Counted from the stretch's first letter, positions 17,387 through 28,500 are shown. The stretch: DNA of 64,000 nucleotides from Erysipelotrichaceae bacterium (GCA_015059015.1 SVBG01000009.1:1-64000), one strand, 5' to 3'. Numbers and translations: made by a program. The notes: generated from the letters alone by a model not told the origin.

Positions 17387-18190
17387 ATGAAAATTAGATG
17401 TCAAAACTGTTATCGTGTTTTAGATCGCAATGAAGAATATTGTAAATCATGTGGTGAACATAGTGAACAAATGAAAAGAGCTATGGAAACAGGGAATTTT
17501 GGTGGTGGACCACTTGATCGTTTTAAGATTGGAGCATTACTATTTTTAATTCTTGCTTTCTTTGGAAATGGAATTATTATGATTACACTTGCGGTAATTC
17601 AAAAAGATAGTAATACTGACCTTTATAAGTATTCATATGGCTTATTAATTAGTTCGGTTGTTGCGCTGGCTGCAATATTTATAGTTCATTATAAAGATTT
17701 AATTGATTTTATATGGAATGGTAATAAAGAGCAATTTGGTAGATGTTTATTACTAGGATTACTTGGTGTAGTAATAGTTTCATTACTATCAATTTTGTCT
17801 AATGCAACAAGAGTCATACCAAATGTATATACAAATTATTTGCAAAGTGGATATGCAAGATTTTTTAGTGGTAAAGATTCAAATGCAACATTTATTTTAA
17901 TATCACTTATTTGTGTTGCAGTAGTAGAAGAAATTGTTTTTAGACGTTTATTAATTGATGCAATTGATGATCAAACAATGTTAAGTGATACAATGGTTGT
18001 TATCTTTGGAGGATTAGTAGCAACTATCGCTGATTTTGCATGGTTAATGAGTGTTGAAACTATAGTTACATCTTTAATAATTAATTTTATTTTAACATGG
18101 ATTTATATGAATTCTAATCGTAGTTTAGGATTAAATTTATTATTACGTGTTTTAATTATAGTAATTCAATTTTTAATATTTTTAGTATAA
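17387..18190 (+). CDS. CPBP-like membrane protein with N-terminal zinc ribbon, probably not a protease
   Basis: 267 residues. An N-terminal zinc ribbon (CQNC...CKSC, residues 4-22) precedes about seven membrane helices. The core resembles CPBP (Abi) intramembrane proteases, with motif 1 as EEIVFRR near residue 182. The two later motifs, which carry the other metal/catalytic His residues (FxxxH and HxxxN), are not seen: the corresponding segments read FGGLVATIADF and a final helix without His. It may be a catalytically dead relative acting as a scaffold or receptor. First gene of an operon with ychF 15 bp downstream. Confidence 0.7.
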   Translation: MKIRCQNCYRVLDRNEEYCKSCGEHSEQMKRAMETGNFGGGPLDRFKIGALLFLILAFFGNGIIMITLAVIQKDSNTDLYKYSYGLLISSVVALAAIFIVHYKDLIDFIWNGNKEQFGRCLLLGLLGVVIVSLLSILSNATRVIPNVYTNYLQSGYARFFSGKDSNATFILISLICVAVVEEIVFRRLLIDAIDDQTMLSDTMVVIFGGLVATIADFAWLMSVETIVTSLIINFILTWIYMNSNRSLGLNLLLRVLIIVIQFLIFLV

Positions 18191-18205
18191 ATAAAGGAGT
18201 AGAAG

Positions 18206-19303
18206 ATGAGTTTAACTGCAGGAATAGTTGGACTTCCTAATGTAGGTAAGTCAACATTATTTAATGCCATTACTAAAGCTGGTGCTTATATGGCAAATTT
18301 TCCTTTCGCAACAATTGAACCTAATGTTGGTGTTGTTGAAGTAAGAGATGAAAGATTAGACAATATTGTAAAAATTGTTAATCCAAGAAACGTTGTAAGA
18401 ACAAGTTTCTCATTTACTGATATTGCTGGACTTGTAAAAGGTGCATCAAAAGGTGAAGGTCTTGGAAATCAGTTTTTAAGTCACATTCGTGATGTTGATG
18501 CGATTTGTCAAGTTGTTAGATGTTTTGATGATTCCAATATTACACATGTATCTGGTAAAGTAGATCCAATTGATGATATTGAAATTGTTAATTTAGAACT
18601 TATTTTAGCTGATTTAGAAGTTGTTGAAAATCGTATTCCGAAGATTGAAAAGAAAGCTCAACATAAAGTAGAAAAAGAAGCTGTCATTGAATACAGTATT
18701 TTAACTAGACTTCGCGATGCATTTATGAATAATATGCCCGCAAGAAGTGTAGAACTTACTGATGATGAAAAGTTCTTTATTAAGAATTATCAATTCTTAA
18801 CAATGAAACCAATGCTATATGTTTGTAATGTATCAGAAGATGAAATGGCTACAGGTAATGATTATGTGGAAAAAGTAAAAGCATATGCTAATAACGAGGG
18901 TTCAAAAGTAGTTGTTATTTCTGCTAAGATAGAAGAAGAATTATCAGCACTTGATGATGAAGAACGTGCAATGTTTTTGGAGGATTTAGGAGTTAAAGAA
19001 AGTGGATTAGATAAGTTAATTAAAGAAGCTTATGAATTATTAGGTCTTAGAACTTTCTTTACTGCTGGTGAAAAAGAATGTCGTGCTTGGACATTTAAAA
19101 ATGGTATGAAAGCACCTCAATGTGCTGGCGTTATTCATACAGACTTTGAGAAAGGTTTTATTAAGGCTGAAACATATTCATATGATGATTTAATAAAATA
19201 TGGAACGCCTTTAAAAGTAAAAGAAGCAGGTCGCGTGCGTCTTGAAGGAAAAGAATATATTGTTCAAGATGGCGATATAATGTTATTTAGATTTAATGTA
19301 TAA
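18206..19303 (+). CDS. ychF: Ribosome-associated ATPase YchF (Obg family)
   Basis: 365 residues, full length for the YchF/OLA1 group, which binds ATP rather than GTP and associates with ribosomes in translation and stress control. G1 is GLPNVGKST near residue 8, followed by NFPFATIEPNVG and the G3-like DIAGLVKGASKGEGLGNQFL. The altered G4 (NVSE instead of NKxD) is the family hallmark of ATP preference. The C-terminal TGS domain (AWTFKNGMKAPQCAGVIH...DIMLFRFNV) is intact. AAGGAG precedes the ATG. Confidence 0.97.
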   Translation: MSLTAGIVGLPNVGKSTLFNAITKAGAYMANFPFATIEPNVGVVEVRDERLDNIVKIVNPRNVVRTSFSFTDIAGLVKGASKGEGLGNQFLSHIRDVDAICQVVRCFDDSNITHVSGKVDPIDDIEIVNLELILADLEVVENRIPKIEKKAQHKVEKEAVIEYSILTRLRDAFMNNMPARSVELTDDEKFFIKNYQFLTMKPMLYVCNVSEDEMATGNDYVEKVKAYANNEGSKVVVISAKIEEELSALDDEERAMFLEDLGVKESGLDKLIKEAYELLGLRTFFTAGEKECRAWTFKNGMKAPQCAGVIHTDFEKGFIKAETYSYDDLIKYGTPLKVKEAGRVRLEGKEYIVQDGDIMLFRFNV

Positions 19304-19331
19304 TTATTAATAAAATGAAAGGAGTAGAAAA

Positions 19332-20792
19332 ATGGAATTTCAAAGTAAAAAAGTTTTAGAACAATATCAGTTAAATGATGAAAAAAGTTATAATTTCTTA
19401 ATGCGTGGTGTTGAAATATTAAAGGTATTATTAAATCATAATTTTGATTCATATATTATTGGAACTTCTGTTAGAAATTTATATTTAGGTAAACAATTAG
19501 ATACAATTGAAATTATTACTACTGCTACTCCTGTTCAAATTAAAAATATTTATCCGGCACTTGTAATTGAAAGAAGTGGATTTACATATTTAAAAGAGTA
19601 TGGAAAATTTATAATATTTACTTTGTTTTCAGGTGATGAATCAACACTACCTAAGAAACTTGCACTTAAACATTTTAATAAGAAATTAACCTTAGCGTTA
19701 TGTAATAAATATTTTACAGTTAATTCGTTAGCGTTAACGCCTAATCTTATTATTACTAATATTTTTGATGGTGTAAAAGATCTTGATTCAAAAACTATCA
19801 AGACTACTGATAAACCAAAAGAAGTATTTACTAAAAATCCTATTTCAATGTTAGAAGCATTAGTTTTAGTATCAGAGCATAATTTTAGAATTGATTCTAA
19901 ATGTATGAAAGCACTTAGTAAATATTGTTCTTATTTAGAAGATATTAAAGAAGTTGAATTTATTAGAAAATTCAGACAAATCTTAAGAGGACCTTTTGCA
20001 AAGCAAGCTTTATTAGTTATAATCCGTAATAAATTATTTAGATATTTAAAAGTATATGATTTAATAACAAAAAGAATTAATTCTCATTTTAGAGATTGTA
20101 ATTATATTGAACAAGCATGTATTTTATATTTAATACTAGGATCAATTCCTGATGCTGCGTTCATTTCATCTGATGATTTAAAAGTTATTACTGAAACAAT
20201 GACGGTTACTCAATTAATTATCAATGATAAAGTAACACCGATGATGGTTTATAATATTGGATTAGAAAAATTGCTTTCAGCTAATCGTATTGCGCTTGCA
20301 AGTCGTTCTAAATATTCAAGTCAAGAAAAGTTAATTAGAAAATTATCGCGTGATGCTGTAATTAATAGTTCAAGAGATTTACAATTCTCTGAAATTGAAG
20401 TAATTGAACTTATGAATGGTGAAAGAAGTTTAAGAGTAAAAATTATAATGAATTTGTTATTAGAGAAAGTTATTAATGGTGAAATATATAATCATCATAC
20501 AACTATATCTGATGAAGCAAAAATATTAATTCAAGATTTATCTGAAATTTTTGACTATAAAGAACCGGAAATTTTACCTGTTATTAATGATGAATATATT
20601 GAAAAGTTATTAATTAAATATAATAAAGAATATGAGTTTTTAATTAGAGTATATTTAAGTGATGAAAAAGAGTTATATGAACTTTCTCCACTTGAAAGAG
20701 ATGAGATTGAATCTAGTGCTAAACTTCACGCTAAAGAATTCTTGTTAGAAACTTCGCAATATAGACCGTTAGAGGAAAGAGGACTAATTTAA
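19332..20792 (+). CDS. CCA-transferase/poly(A)-polymerase-like protein with altered catalytic motifs
   Basis: 486 residues, with the layout of bacterial class II tRNA nucleotidyltransferases: head domain, then a helical neck and body (residues about 170-260 recall the RNA-binding region, with MLEALVLVSEHNFRID). The catalytic GGxVRD reads GTSVRN (44-49), and the DxD metal pair aligns to TIE (58-60) within a gap-free stretch ending in the conserved TTATP. Both metal-binding Asp are thus replaced, so nucleotide addition is doubtful. It lies between ychF and yhaM, overlapping yhaM by one base. It may be an RNA-binding relic or a cofactor of the exonuclease. A true cca gene must lie elsewhere. Confidence 0.68.
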   Translation: MEFQSKKVLEQYQLNDEKSYNFLMRGVEILKVLLNHNFDSYIIGTSVRNLYLGKQLDTIEIITTATPVQIKNIYPALVIERSGFTYLKEYGKFIIFTLFSGDESTLPKKLALKHFNKKLTLALCNKYFTVNSLALTPNLIITNIFDGVKDLDSKTIKTTDKPKEVFTKNPISMLEALVLVSEHNFRIDSKCMKALSKYCSYLEDIKEVEFIRKFRQILRGPFAKQALLVIIRNKLFRYLKVYDLITKRINSHFRDCNYIEQACILYLILGSIPDAAFISSDDLKVITETMTVTQLIINDKVTPMMVYNIGLEKLLSANRIALASRSKYSSQEKLIRKLSRDAVINSSRDLQFSEIEVIELMNGERSLRVKIIMNLLLEKVINGEIYNHHTTISDEAKILIQDLSEIFDYKEPEILPVINDEYIEKLLIKYNKEYEFLIRVYLSDEKELYELSPLERDEIESSAKLHAKEFLLETSQYRPLEERGLI

Positions 20793-21730
20793 TGATTAAA
20801 TTTGTTGATATAAAAATTGGTGATGATGTAACATTTTTTGCGTTAATAGAGAGTATGCAAAAAAGATTTACACCTAATAAAAGTGGATATTATGGTGCAA
20901 CTCTATCTGATGGAGAAACATCAATAGATGCTAGAATTTGGGATTGTAGTTTAATTGAATCTAAAGATATTACTGCAGGAAATGTATATCGTTTTACTGC
21001 TCATGTTAATGAATATGCTGGTAAAGCACAATACGTTATTAAAAATATTGAAATAGTTGATGCTTCAGAAATTGATGTTTCTAAGTTTTTTAAGACTGCA
21101 CCACTTTCAAAAGAAGATTTAAATAAAGGTATTAAAACATATCTTAAGAAAATTACTAATCCAATCCTATATAAACTTTGTGTTAATTTAATTTCTAAGG
21201 TTGCATCTGAATATTTTGAATATCCAGCTGCAATGTCAATGCACCATAATTTCTTACATGGTCTTGCATATCATACATATACAATGTTACAACTTGCTGA
21301 AAAATTATTAGAACTTTATCCTGGTATGAACACAAATTTATTATATGCTGGTGTAATTTTACATGATATTGGTAAAACTAAGGAATTAAGTGGCAGTAAG
21401 GCTCCTGTTTATACACAAGAAGGTAATTTACTTGGACATATTGTTATTGGTCTTCAAATGGTTGCTGTTGCAGCAAGTGAAGAAGGTGTAGAAGATTCTG
21501 AAGAAGTTAAAATGCTAGAACATATGATTGCTTCTCATCATGGTGAACTTGAATTTGGAAGTCCTAAAGAACCTGGAATTATGGAAGCATATGCTCTTCA
21601 TTTAATAGATTTAATGGATTCTAAAATGGCTGCTATTTCACCTGAAGTATCTAAAACTAAAAAAGGACAAAGTACTTCACCAATTGGTAGTCTTGGTAGA
21701 AAACCATTATATGTACCTGATATAGATTAG
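20792..21730 (+). CDS. yhaM: 3'-5' exoribonuclease YhaM
   Basis: 312 residues. An N-terminal OB fold (FFALIESMQKRFTPNKSGYY, about 11-90) binds RNA. The HD phosphohydrolase domain has HGLAYHT near 152 and the metal motif HDIGK near 190, then HHGELEFGSPKEP. YhaM trims RNA and single-stranded DNA from the 3' end in Bacillota. Its ATG shares one base with the previous stop codon. The gene is intact and closes the ychF operon with a terminator 7 bp later. Confidence 0.95.
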   Translation: MIKFVDIKIGDDVTFFALIESMQKRFTPNKSGYYGATLSDGETSIDARIWDCSLIESKDITAGNVYRFTAHVNEYAGKAQYVIKNIEIVDASEIDVSKFFKTAPLSKEDLNKGIKTYLKKITNPILYKLCVNLISKVASEYFEYPAAMSMHHNFLHGLAYHTYTMLQLAEKLLELYPGMNTNLLYAGVILHDIGKTKELSGSKAPVYTQEGNLLGHIVIGLQMVAVAASEEGVEDSEEVKMLEHMIASHHGELEFGSPKEPGIMEAYALHLIDLMDSKMAAISPEVSKTKKGQSTSPIGSLGRKPLYVPDID

Positions 21731-21736
21731 AAAAAT

Positions 21737-21767
21737 AAGAGTTTTGTATATAATACGAAACTCTTTT
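21737..21767 (+). terminator. Terminator after yhaM
   Basis: Twelve-bp stem (21737-21748 with 21754-21765, one G-U), 5-nt loop and a T tract. It decides that the next gene starts at 21786 rather than at an in-frame codon within this hairpin. Confidence 0.8.
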
Positions 21768-21785
21768 AAAATTAAGGAGAATAAT

Positions 21786-22718
21786 ATGGATAAACTTAAA
21801 ATTCATTTTTTAAATACAATTTGGAGTGACGCAATAATACTTGAAAAAAATAATCACTATGCCTTTATTGATACTGGTAGTAAGTTTTATTATCCAATGA
21901 TCCAGTCTTATTTAGATGAGCATAATATAAAAAAGATTGATTTTATCTTGCTTACACATTTTCATAATGATCATTATGGAAATGTTACAAATATTGTTCG
22001 TGAATATAAAGTAGATAAACTTTATTTAAAACGTTATTATGGATTAGATGGTACTACTTCTAGTGGATATAATTCTAATGAAGAATATATAGAAAATGAG
22101 TTTAAAAATTATTATGAAATTATTGATGCTTGTAATGTAGAATCTACAAATGTTATATTTATTGATGAACTTGGTGTTGATGAATTTAATATTGATTTTC
22201 ATGATACAATGTTAGAGACTTATGATATTAAAAATAGACTTAATGATATATATAACAATAAGGAAAGTGTTTATTATAAACAAAAGAAGTTTAATGAAAA
22301 TTTTAACTGTTTAGGAATTTTTATACAAGAAAAGAGTCATAATATTTTTCTTGGTGCTGATGTTACTTGTTCTAATACTGATATAGTTGAACTTAAAGAA
22401 TTATCATATAAAATGATTAAAAGAATTTATGAAAAACATAACATAGATTATATTGATTTATATAAATCATGTCATCATGGTGGTGGAGGAACTAATACAC
22501 TTAAGTTATGTAAGTTATTAAAAGCTAAATATGTAGTTATTACAAATACGGATAAATGGTTAGATAATTATGACACGTTTAATAATTTAAAAGCCGCAAA
22601 TTTTAATGTAGAGATTTTTAAAACTGATTATTATAAATATGTATTTGAAATAAGTGATGATATTTCGTATAAGAGAATTGAAGAAGAATCGTTATTTATT
22701 ACACTTGGAAAAAAATAA
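21786..22718 (+). CDS. MBL-fold metallohydrolase
   Basis: 310 residues from the ATG at 21786, which has AAGGAG 7 nt upstream. The metallo-beta-lactamase zinc motif is THFHNDH near residue 61, with a later Asp ligand in LGADVT and a distal His in SCHHGGGGTN. The overall layout recalls the C-terminal MBL domain of ComEC and related stand-alone MBL proteins, but without membrane helices. It is cytoplasmic by lack of a signal. Substrate unknown. It is flanked by terminators on both sides, so it is a single-gene unit. Confidence 0.85.
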   Translation: MDKLKIHFLNTIWSDAIILEKNNHYAFIDTGSKFYYPMIQSYLDEHNIKKIDFILLTHFHNDHYGNVTNIVREYKVDKLYLKRYYGLDGTTSSGYNSNEEYIENEFKNYYEIIDACNVESTNVIFIDELGVDEFNIDFHDTMLETYDIKNRLNDIYNNKESVYYKQKKFNENFNCLGIFIQEKSHNIFLGADVTCSNTDIVELKELSYKMIKRIYEKHNIDYIDLYKSCHHGGGGTNTLKLCKLLKAKYVVITNTDKWLDNYDTFNNLKAANFNVEIFKTDYYKYVFEISDDISYKRIEEESLFITLGKK

Positions 22719-22752
22719 AACTCCTAAGACCAAAAGTCTTAGGAGTTTGTTT
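22718..22752. terminator. Shared bidirectional terminator
   Basis: Thirteen-bp perfect stem (22718-22730 with 22736-22748), 5-nt loop. A runs on one side and T on the other serve the convergent MBL and SurA-like genes. It overlaps the MBL stop codon. Confidence 0.92.
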
Positions 22753-25577
22753 TATTCTGCATCTAATTCTTCTAAAGCAGCTTCAACTAAATAAGTTAAA
22801 TCAGCATGAAGTTTAGTATTGTTTTCTGTGAATTTTACAGAACTTAATAATTCTTTAGCAGAATTTAAGATTGCTTTATTTACAACATCTGAACCAGCAA
22901 CTCTAGTGATTGCAGGAGAATAATATGTTGTAATTTGTGAACTACAGTTGATTGTAATGTCACGATCATCACTATCTAATTGATATTGTTCATATATATA
23001 AAGTGATGGTTTTTGTTGTTTTGTAGATGTCTTATATTCATAAGCTGTTCTAGCTGTAGCCTTTGTTACTGCTAATTGGTAGAAACCATTGTCAGCATAG
23101 AATGAACCATATTTATCAGCAAATGTATAAGGAGTAACGTTGTATACTTTACTATTCTTAACATAACGATAAACTGGATCTAGGTTTTGACCTGTAAGTG
23201 AAGTAGCTGTTCCATCTTCATCATTATAGTTAACGATATCTGACCACATTCCTTTAACAGCTGTAAGAATGTTTTCATGAACGTTTGATGAATTAGAATA
23301 TGTAGAACTACTAATTACTTTAATTCTTAAACCTTCTTGTTTGTATGAATACCAAACGTTTTGTGTAGAAATTGAAGAAGATAGTTCATATTCACGAACA
23401 ACAATATTTAAGTATGTTGTCATTGATTCTTTATGACTAAAATCTTTTGCGTCATATAATTCTTTAGCTGCTTTCCAAATTAATGTAACTAATTGTTGAG
23501 CAGATTCAGCTAATTTATCATCTTCAGCAAATTCATCAGCTGTACCATCTAAATCTTTGTCATAGTATACATAAACACCACTTGCAGTAGCAGAGAATGT
23601 TTCATCATAGATATCATCATAAGCTTCTAATACTGCTTGGTCTGCTGTAACATTTGTTAAATATTTACCATCATTAGTTGTTAGAACAAAGTGTCCGTAG
23701 TAATCATTCTTAGCATATACAACTGGTTTATCATTTTCATCAACATTTGGAACACCTTCGATGTCTGCTTCTTCCCATGCAAGAGTAATTGCAGGTAATA
23801 CATTTTCATCAACTACTTTAACACCAGTATCATGAGTTTTAGCCCATTTATCTGATTTTAAGCCCCAAGTTTTAACACCTTCATCATCAGTTAGTACAAC
23901 TGCTTCAACATCACCAACTTCAGCCATATATAATGCTTTTGTATAAAGTGCTAATACATCATCGTATAATGTACCGTTAAAGTCTACAATAATTGCAGCT
24001 TCTTCAGAAAGACCTAAATAATCTCTTAAGAAGTTTGTCCAACCATAAGATGTTGGGTAACCATAAGTTTCAAAATCACCATTTTCAAATGATTCTTTAT
24101 ATGATTCGATATCTTCATCAAAGTATTCTTGATATTTTTCAGTATCTAAAACTTCACCTGTAACATAGTTTACAACTTTATTATGTTCACTGTTTAAAAT
24201 AACATATTGTTGAACGAATAATAATGTAATAACAGCACCATAACGAGATGTTAATGCATTAAACATTTCATCAACTGTTAATGAACCACCATTCCATTTA
24301 GCAATTTCAGTACTTGATTCATTTTCTGTAGCTTTAAATGCTTCGTAATCTGTAATATCTAATGTGCTAAATACTGTATCGTAAGCTGATTTGTATTCAA
24401 TTTCTAAACCTTCAGCAAAGATTTCTAAACCAGCAGCTTGACGAAGTTCATACATAACACGGTTAATGTTATTTTCATAAGCAGAAGAAGAAGTTGCTAA
24501 GATATTATCAACTAAGTAACTGAATAATTTTTCTTTTAATGCATCAGTGATTTCAACGATATTGTTGTCTGCATCTTTTTCTGCAATATAAGTTTCATTA
24601 TCTTCAACTATAAATGTATCATCATTGTCATAAACATACGCAGTGTCAACTTCTTCAGCATACATTAAGAAGAAACGATCTGAATAAGCAAGAGGACCTT
24701 CAGTGTATTCACCATTTTCTAAGTTAACTGCTTTATTAGCAATTGCAGATGATGAAGAAGAACCTTGAATTTTTAATAAGTCAGCATATGTATATTCTGT
24801 AGCACCAGTACAATCTTCTTTATAAGCTTGTTTGTACATTGCTTTAAATGCTTCAACAACTTGTTCGTTTGTTAATGGGTTGTTGTCAGCATCTTTCCAA
24901 CCATTAAGTAATGAATTAACGTTAATACCAGCATCTTTCATAGTTTGAATTGCTTCTTTTTCACTTTCAAAAGTTACAATAATTAATTTATAAGTTTTGT
25001 GGAAATTAGAAGTAAAGTATGAAAGGTAATTATCATCAGTGAAATAAGGATCTTCATCTTCTTCAAGTTCTGCATCAGCTTCTTTAATTTCAGCAGTTAA
25101 AACTTCAAGTGTTTTTACATAACGTTTATAATCTAAACGATAATAGTTTTCGTAATATAATGGATTATTTTTATCATCAACATTTAAACCATTTGAAATC
25201 ATATCTAATTTAAATGATTTTTCAGCATCAGCTTTTTCTTCTTCAGTTAATTCTTCAACTTCAAGAGTTCCATATATTAAATTAGTCATTTGATCTTGGA
25301 AGTCTTCTTCTTGATCAGCTGTTAAAACTACATCTTTTAATAATTCTGCATCAATTGCATTTTCTAATTCTTCAATACCATAACTTTGTAATAAACGATT
25401 ATAAATATCTTGGTTAGTAATCTTTAAGTTACCAACTTCAGCAAAAATTCCGTCAGATGTGTATAGAGGAACTTGTGATGGATATTTATATTTAGTATCG
25501 TCTTTACAACTTACAATTGCGAAGATAGAAAGAACAACTATTAAACAAGGGATAATTCTTTTAAATAATTTTTTCAT
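22752..25577 (-). CDS. Large lipoprotein with SurA/PrsA-like N-terminal domain, paralogue 2
   Basis: 941 residues. Signal peptide with lipobox IVSC (Cys24). After it, residues about 40-90 (FAEVGNLKITNQDIYNRLL...ELLKD) match the chaperone-like N-terminal segment of SurA/PrsA foldases, the part that holds unfolded chains. No parvulin prolyl-isomerase domain is recognised; the rest is acidic and Tyr/Asp/Glu-rich. It shares blocks with the upstream neighbour (YGWTNF..DY, GTLYDDVLALY, KQEGLRIKV...TY) and the same Asp-Ala-Glu terminus, so the two are tandem paralogues. AGGAGG precedes the ATG, and only 12 bp separate it from the neighbour's stop. A role as an extracytoplasmic folding factor is inferred. 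Confidence 0.75.
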   Translation of the reverse strand: MKKLFKRIIPCLIVVLSIFAIVSCKDDTKYKYPSQVPLYTSDGIFAEVGNLKITNQDIYNRLLQSYGIEELENAIDAELLKDVVLTADQEEDFQDQMTNLIYGTLEVEELTEEEKADAEKSFKLDMISNGLNVDDKNNPLYYENYYRLDYKRYVKTLEVLTAEIKEADAELEEDEDPYFTDDNYLSYFTSNFHKTYKLIIVTFESEKEAIQTMKDAGINVNSLLNGWKDADNNPLTNEQVVEAFKAMYKQAYKEDCTGATEYTYADLLKIQGSSSSSAIANKAVNLENGEYTEGPLAYSDRFFLMYAEEVDTAYVYDNDDTFIVEDNETYIAEKDADNNIVEITDALKEKLFSYLVDNILATSSSAYENNINRVMYELRQAAGLEIFAEGLEIEYKSAYDTVFSTLDITDYEAFKATENESSTEIAKWNGGSLTVDEMFNALTSRYGAVITLLFVQQYVILNSEHNKVVNYVTGEVLDTEKYQEYFDEDIESYKESFENGDFETYGYPTSYGWTNFLRDYLGLSEEAAIIVDFNGTLYDDVLALYTKALYMAEVGDVEAVVLTDDEGVKTWGLKSDKWAKTHDTGVKVVDENVLPAITLAWEEADIEGVPNVDENDKPVVYAKNDYYGHFVLTTNDGKYLTNVTADQAVLEAYDDIYDETFSATASGVYVYYDKDLDGTADEFAEDDKLAESAQQLVTLIWKAAKELYDAKDFSHKESMTTYLNIVVREYELSSSISTQNVWYSYKQEGLRIKVISSSTYSNSSNVHENILTAVKGMWSDIVNYNDEDGTATSLTGQNLDPVYRYVKNSKVYNVTPYTFADKYGSFYADNGFYQLAVTKATARTAYEYKTSTKQQKPSLYIYEQYQLDSDDRDITINCSSQITTYYSPAITRVAGSDVVNKAILNSAKELLSSVKFTENNTKLHADLTYLVEAALEELDAE

Positions 25578-25589
25578 TGTCTATTCCTC

Positions 25590-28500
25590 CTATTCTGCAT
25601 CAGTTTTGTCACATTGAGCAAGTAATAATTCTAAGAATTCTTCAAGTCTTGATAAACCATTACTGTTTGCGAATGTAATATCATTTTTAACTTCAGTTAA
25701 TTTAGCGATATAACTTCTAGTTAGAAGTGTTCCACCTTCAACTTCAGATTCAGCATTTGTATACCATTGATCAATTTTTTCTTGTACTTCTTCATCAAGT
25801 TCATATTCATCACTAAATTCATCACCTAGTAAATCTTTTAATGCTTTTTCGTATTTAGCAAGTTTAGTTTCTAAGTATGCTTTTTCTGCTTCATAAGTTG
25901 AGATGTTATAACCACTTGCTTTATATGTTTCGATGTTTTCATCTACTGTAGCTATTTCTTCAACTACTGCATTGTATAATGCTAATGCTCTATAAAGTTT
26001 AACTTCCTCTTCATTAGGTAATTCAATTTTTTCATCAGCACTTAATACTGCAATCTTATGGTAACCATAATCAGTTGCGAATGCTTCTCCACCAATGAAA
26101 GGAACATCAAGTGTTTTACCAAGAAGGCCTAATTCTTCAACTTGTTTCCACATCTTTTCACATTCTTCTGCAAATGGTTCCATAATAGAAGAAGAAGAAT
26201 CATAAGTGTTAGCTGTTTCGAACTTAACATTTAAGCCTTGTAATTTATATTTACCAAAGTAGTTGTAATCATAAATTGAAGTGTTATTTTCTTTATTTTG
26301 TTCCCATTCTGTTTCATTATATTCATAAGCTGCTTCATTGTAAAGAGTTACAAGAGTAGTCATTTGATCTGATAATGAAGTACCATTTGTTTGATTAGCG
26401 ACTTCGTACATTAAATCAGCTAATTCTTTTGCAAGAGCAATTTGTTCTTCAGTCCAGTTATCTTTTTCTTTTAATAAGATTTCAGCAGAATTTTCAGCAG
26501 AATCATTGTTATCATAGTTTGTATCAATAGATACGATTAAGTTAATAACTGAAACACTGTACCATTCATCATAAGCTTCTTTCATAACTTCGTTAATCTT
26601 ATCAAATGTAGCAAGAGTATCAATATATACTTCTAATGCATCAGCATAGATAGAACCACCATATGTAGATGCTGTTAATAATTCTTGATCATTTTCAACT
26701 ACAAAGTAGTCTTTAATAAACTTCTTCCAACCATATTCAGCTGGGAAGTTAGGAGTGAATCCATAGTAAGAAAGGTAAGAGTATGTGAAATAGTCACTTT
26801 CAAAGTTTTTACGAAGTGTTTGAATTTCAGAATTCATTAAGTTCTTATATGAAGTTTCATTAATGATTGTATCTGTATATGGATTGTATATGCTATTTAA
26901 TGTTGTATCAGTAATTAAAATATAGTTTTCAATTAATGTTGCAACACTGCTTTCAGCATATTTCTTTTCTAAGTCTTCAAATAATTTTTGAGCTTTAATT
27001 TCTTGAACACTCTTCTTGTTGCCAGCTTCTGTTTGGAATGTAACTACAACATCTTTTTTGTTTTTCTTAGTTTTCTTATATTCATTATAATCAGTAGATG
27101 ATAATGTTGTTTCATAGAAATATTTATATTCATATTCATATAAAGCTTCTAAGTATGCATCATAGAATTTAACATTATGGTTATAACGTTTTTCATATAA
27201 CATTTCATTGATTGCGTTATCAGTTAATAATTCTTCAGTCATTTTTGCGACGATTTCATCATATAAAGTTTGGTCTGCAATAATGTAATTACCATTATCA
27301 TCTTTTTTGTTTTCACCATCAGAAGTTTTTTCAAATAAATCAGATTGTTCAAAATCTTCTAATTTTAAGATTAAATAGTAATAGTTACCAATTTTAACAG
27401 GTTCATTTGTATATGATTTGTAAGCTTCAGTTGGTTTAGTACTAATAGTTAAGTTTGTTGAATCAACTGATAAGTAGTTTGCAAGAGTTGCATTAATTTC
27501 TGTAGCTTCAGCTTCAGTCCAAGAGAACTTAAAGTTTTCGTTATTTAATAATTCATCTTTTAATACGTATGTATAGAATGGAGTAACTGTAACTTCATTT
27601 ACAGCAATAATTGCATCTTCAGCAGATTCATATTGATCAGTTTCAGCATTTTTTGTACCTTCTAGTGTGATAGTAGCAGTACCTGAACTCTTGTCGTTTT
27701 TGAATTCTACTTCAAAGTTTAATTTAATATCTAATTCGCCATCATCAGTTGTTGTAAAATCACCTTTAAGAACGTTTTCTTCAATTTTACCATATTTTTC
27801 GTTTTCAACAGACCAAGTGATTGTAGCTTCCTCTTGTCCATCTACATATGCAACTTTAGGTAATGTAACTTCTACACCATATGTGTTCTTTTCTAATTCT
27901 TTTTTTACTGCAATAATAACAGCTTGAACTGTGTTAGCTTCTTTTAATACTTGTTCATATGAATCAGCAGTGATAACATCATTACCTTCATTTAAGTAAG
28001 CATAAACTTCATTGTACATTTTAAAGAATGCTTCACATACTTGTAGATAAGTAAGCATATCTTCATCTTCAACTTCTGCTTTTTCAAAGTAGTCATAAGT
28101 AGAACTTACCCAACCATCGTTAGAACCAAGAACTTTATCTGAAGTATTAATACCATATTTTTCCATCATAGCAAGAGCAGATTTTTCTGATGTAAATGGA
28201 ATAAATAAACCAGTTACTTTACCAGTGTAGTTTTCTTCGAAATACTTTTCAACACTTGTAGTTGAATTTTCATCATTAGTCATATCGAACATGTTTCCAT
28301 CTTCTCTATTTTCTAAATATTTCTTTAGGTATTCAGCTTTAGCCCATTCTTCACGAGCATAAGATAATTTGTAATAATCTTTTACTACAGTCCATACTTT
28401 ACTATTTTCATTAGTATAGTCGTTATCTTGTGCTTCTGTTTTTGTAAGTAAACCTGTGATTCTTAATGAATCGATAACTTCATCCCATTTTTCTTGTGCT

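Noticed and set aside
21744-21785. Longer N-terminus for the MBL protein
   Set aside because: It would be encoded within the yhaM terminator hairpin; the ATG at 21786 has a proper ribosome site.
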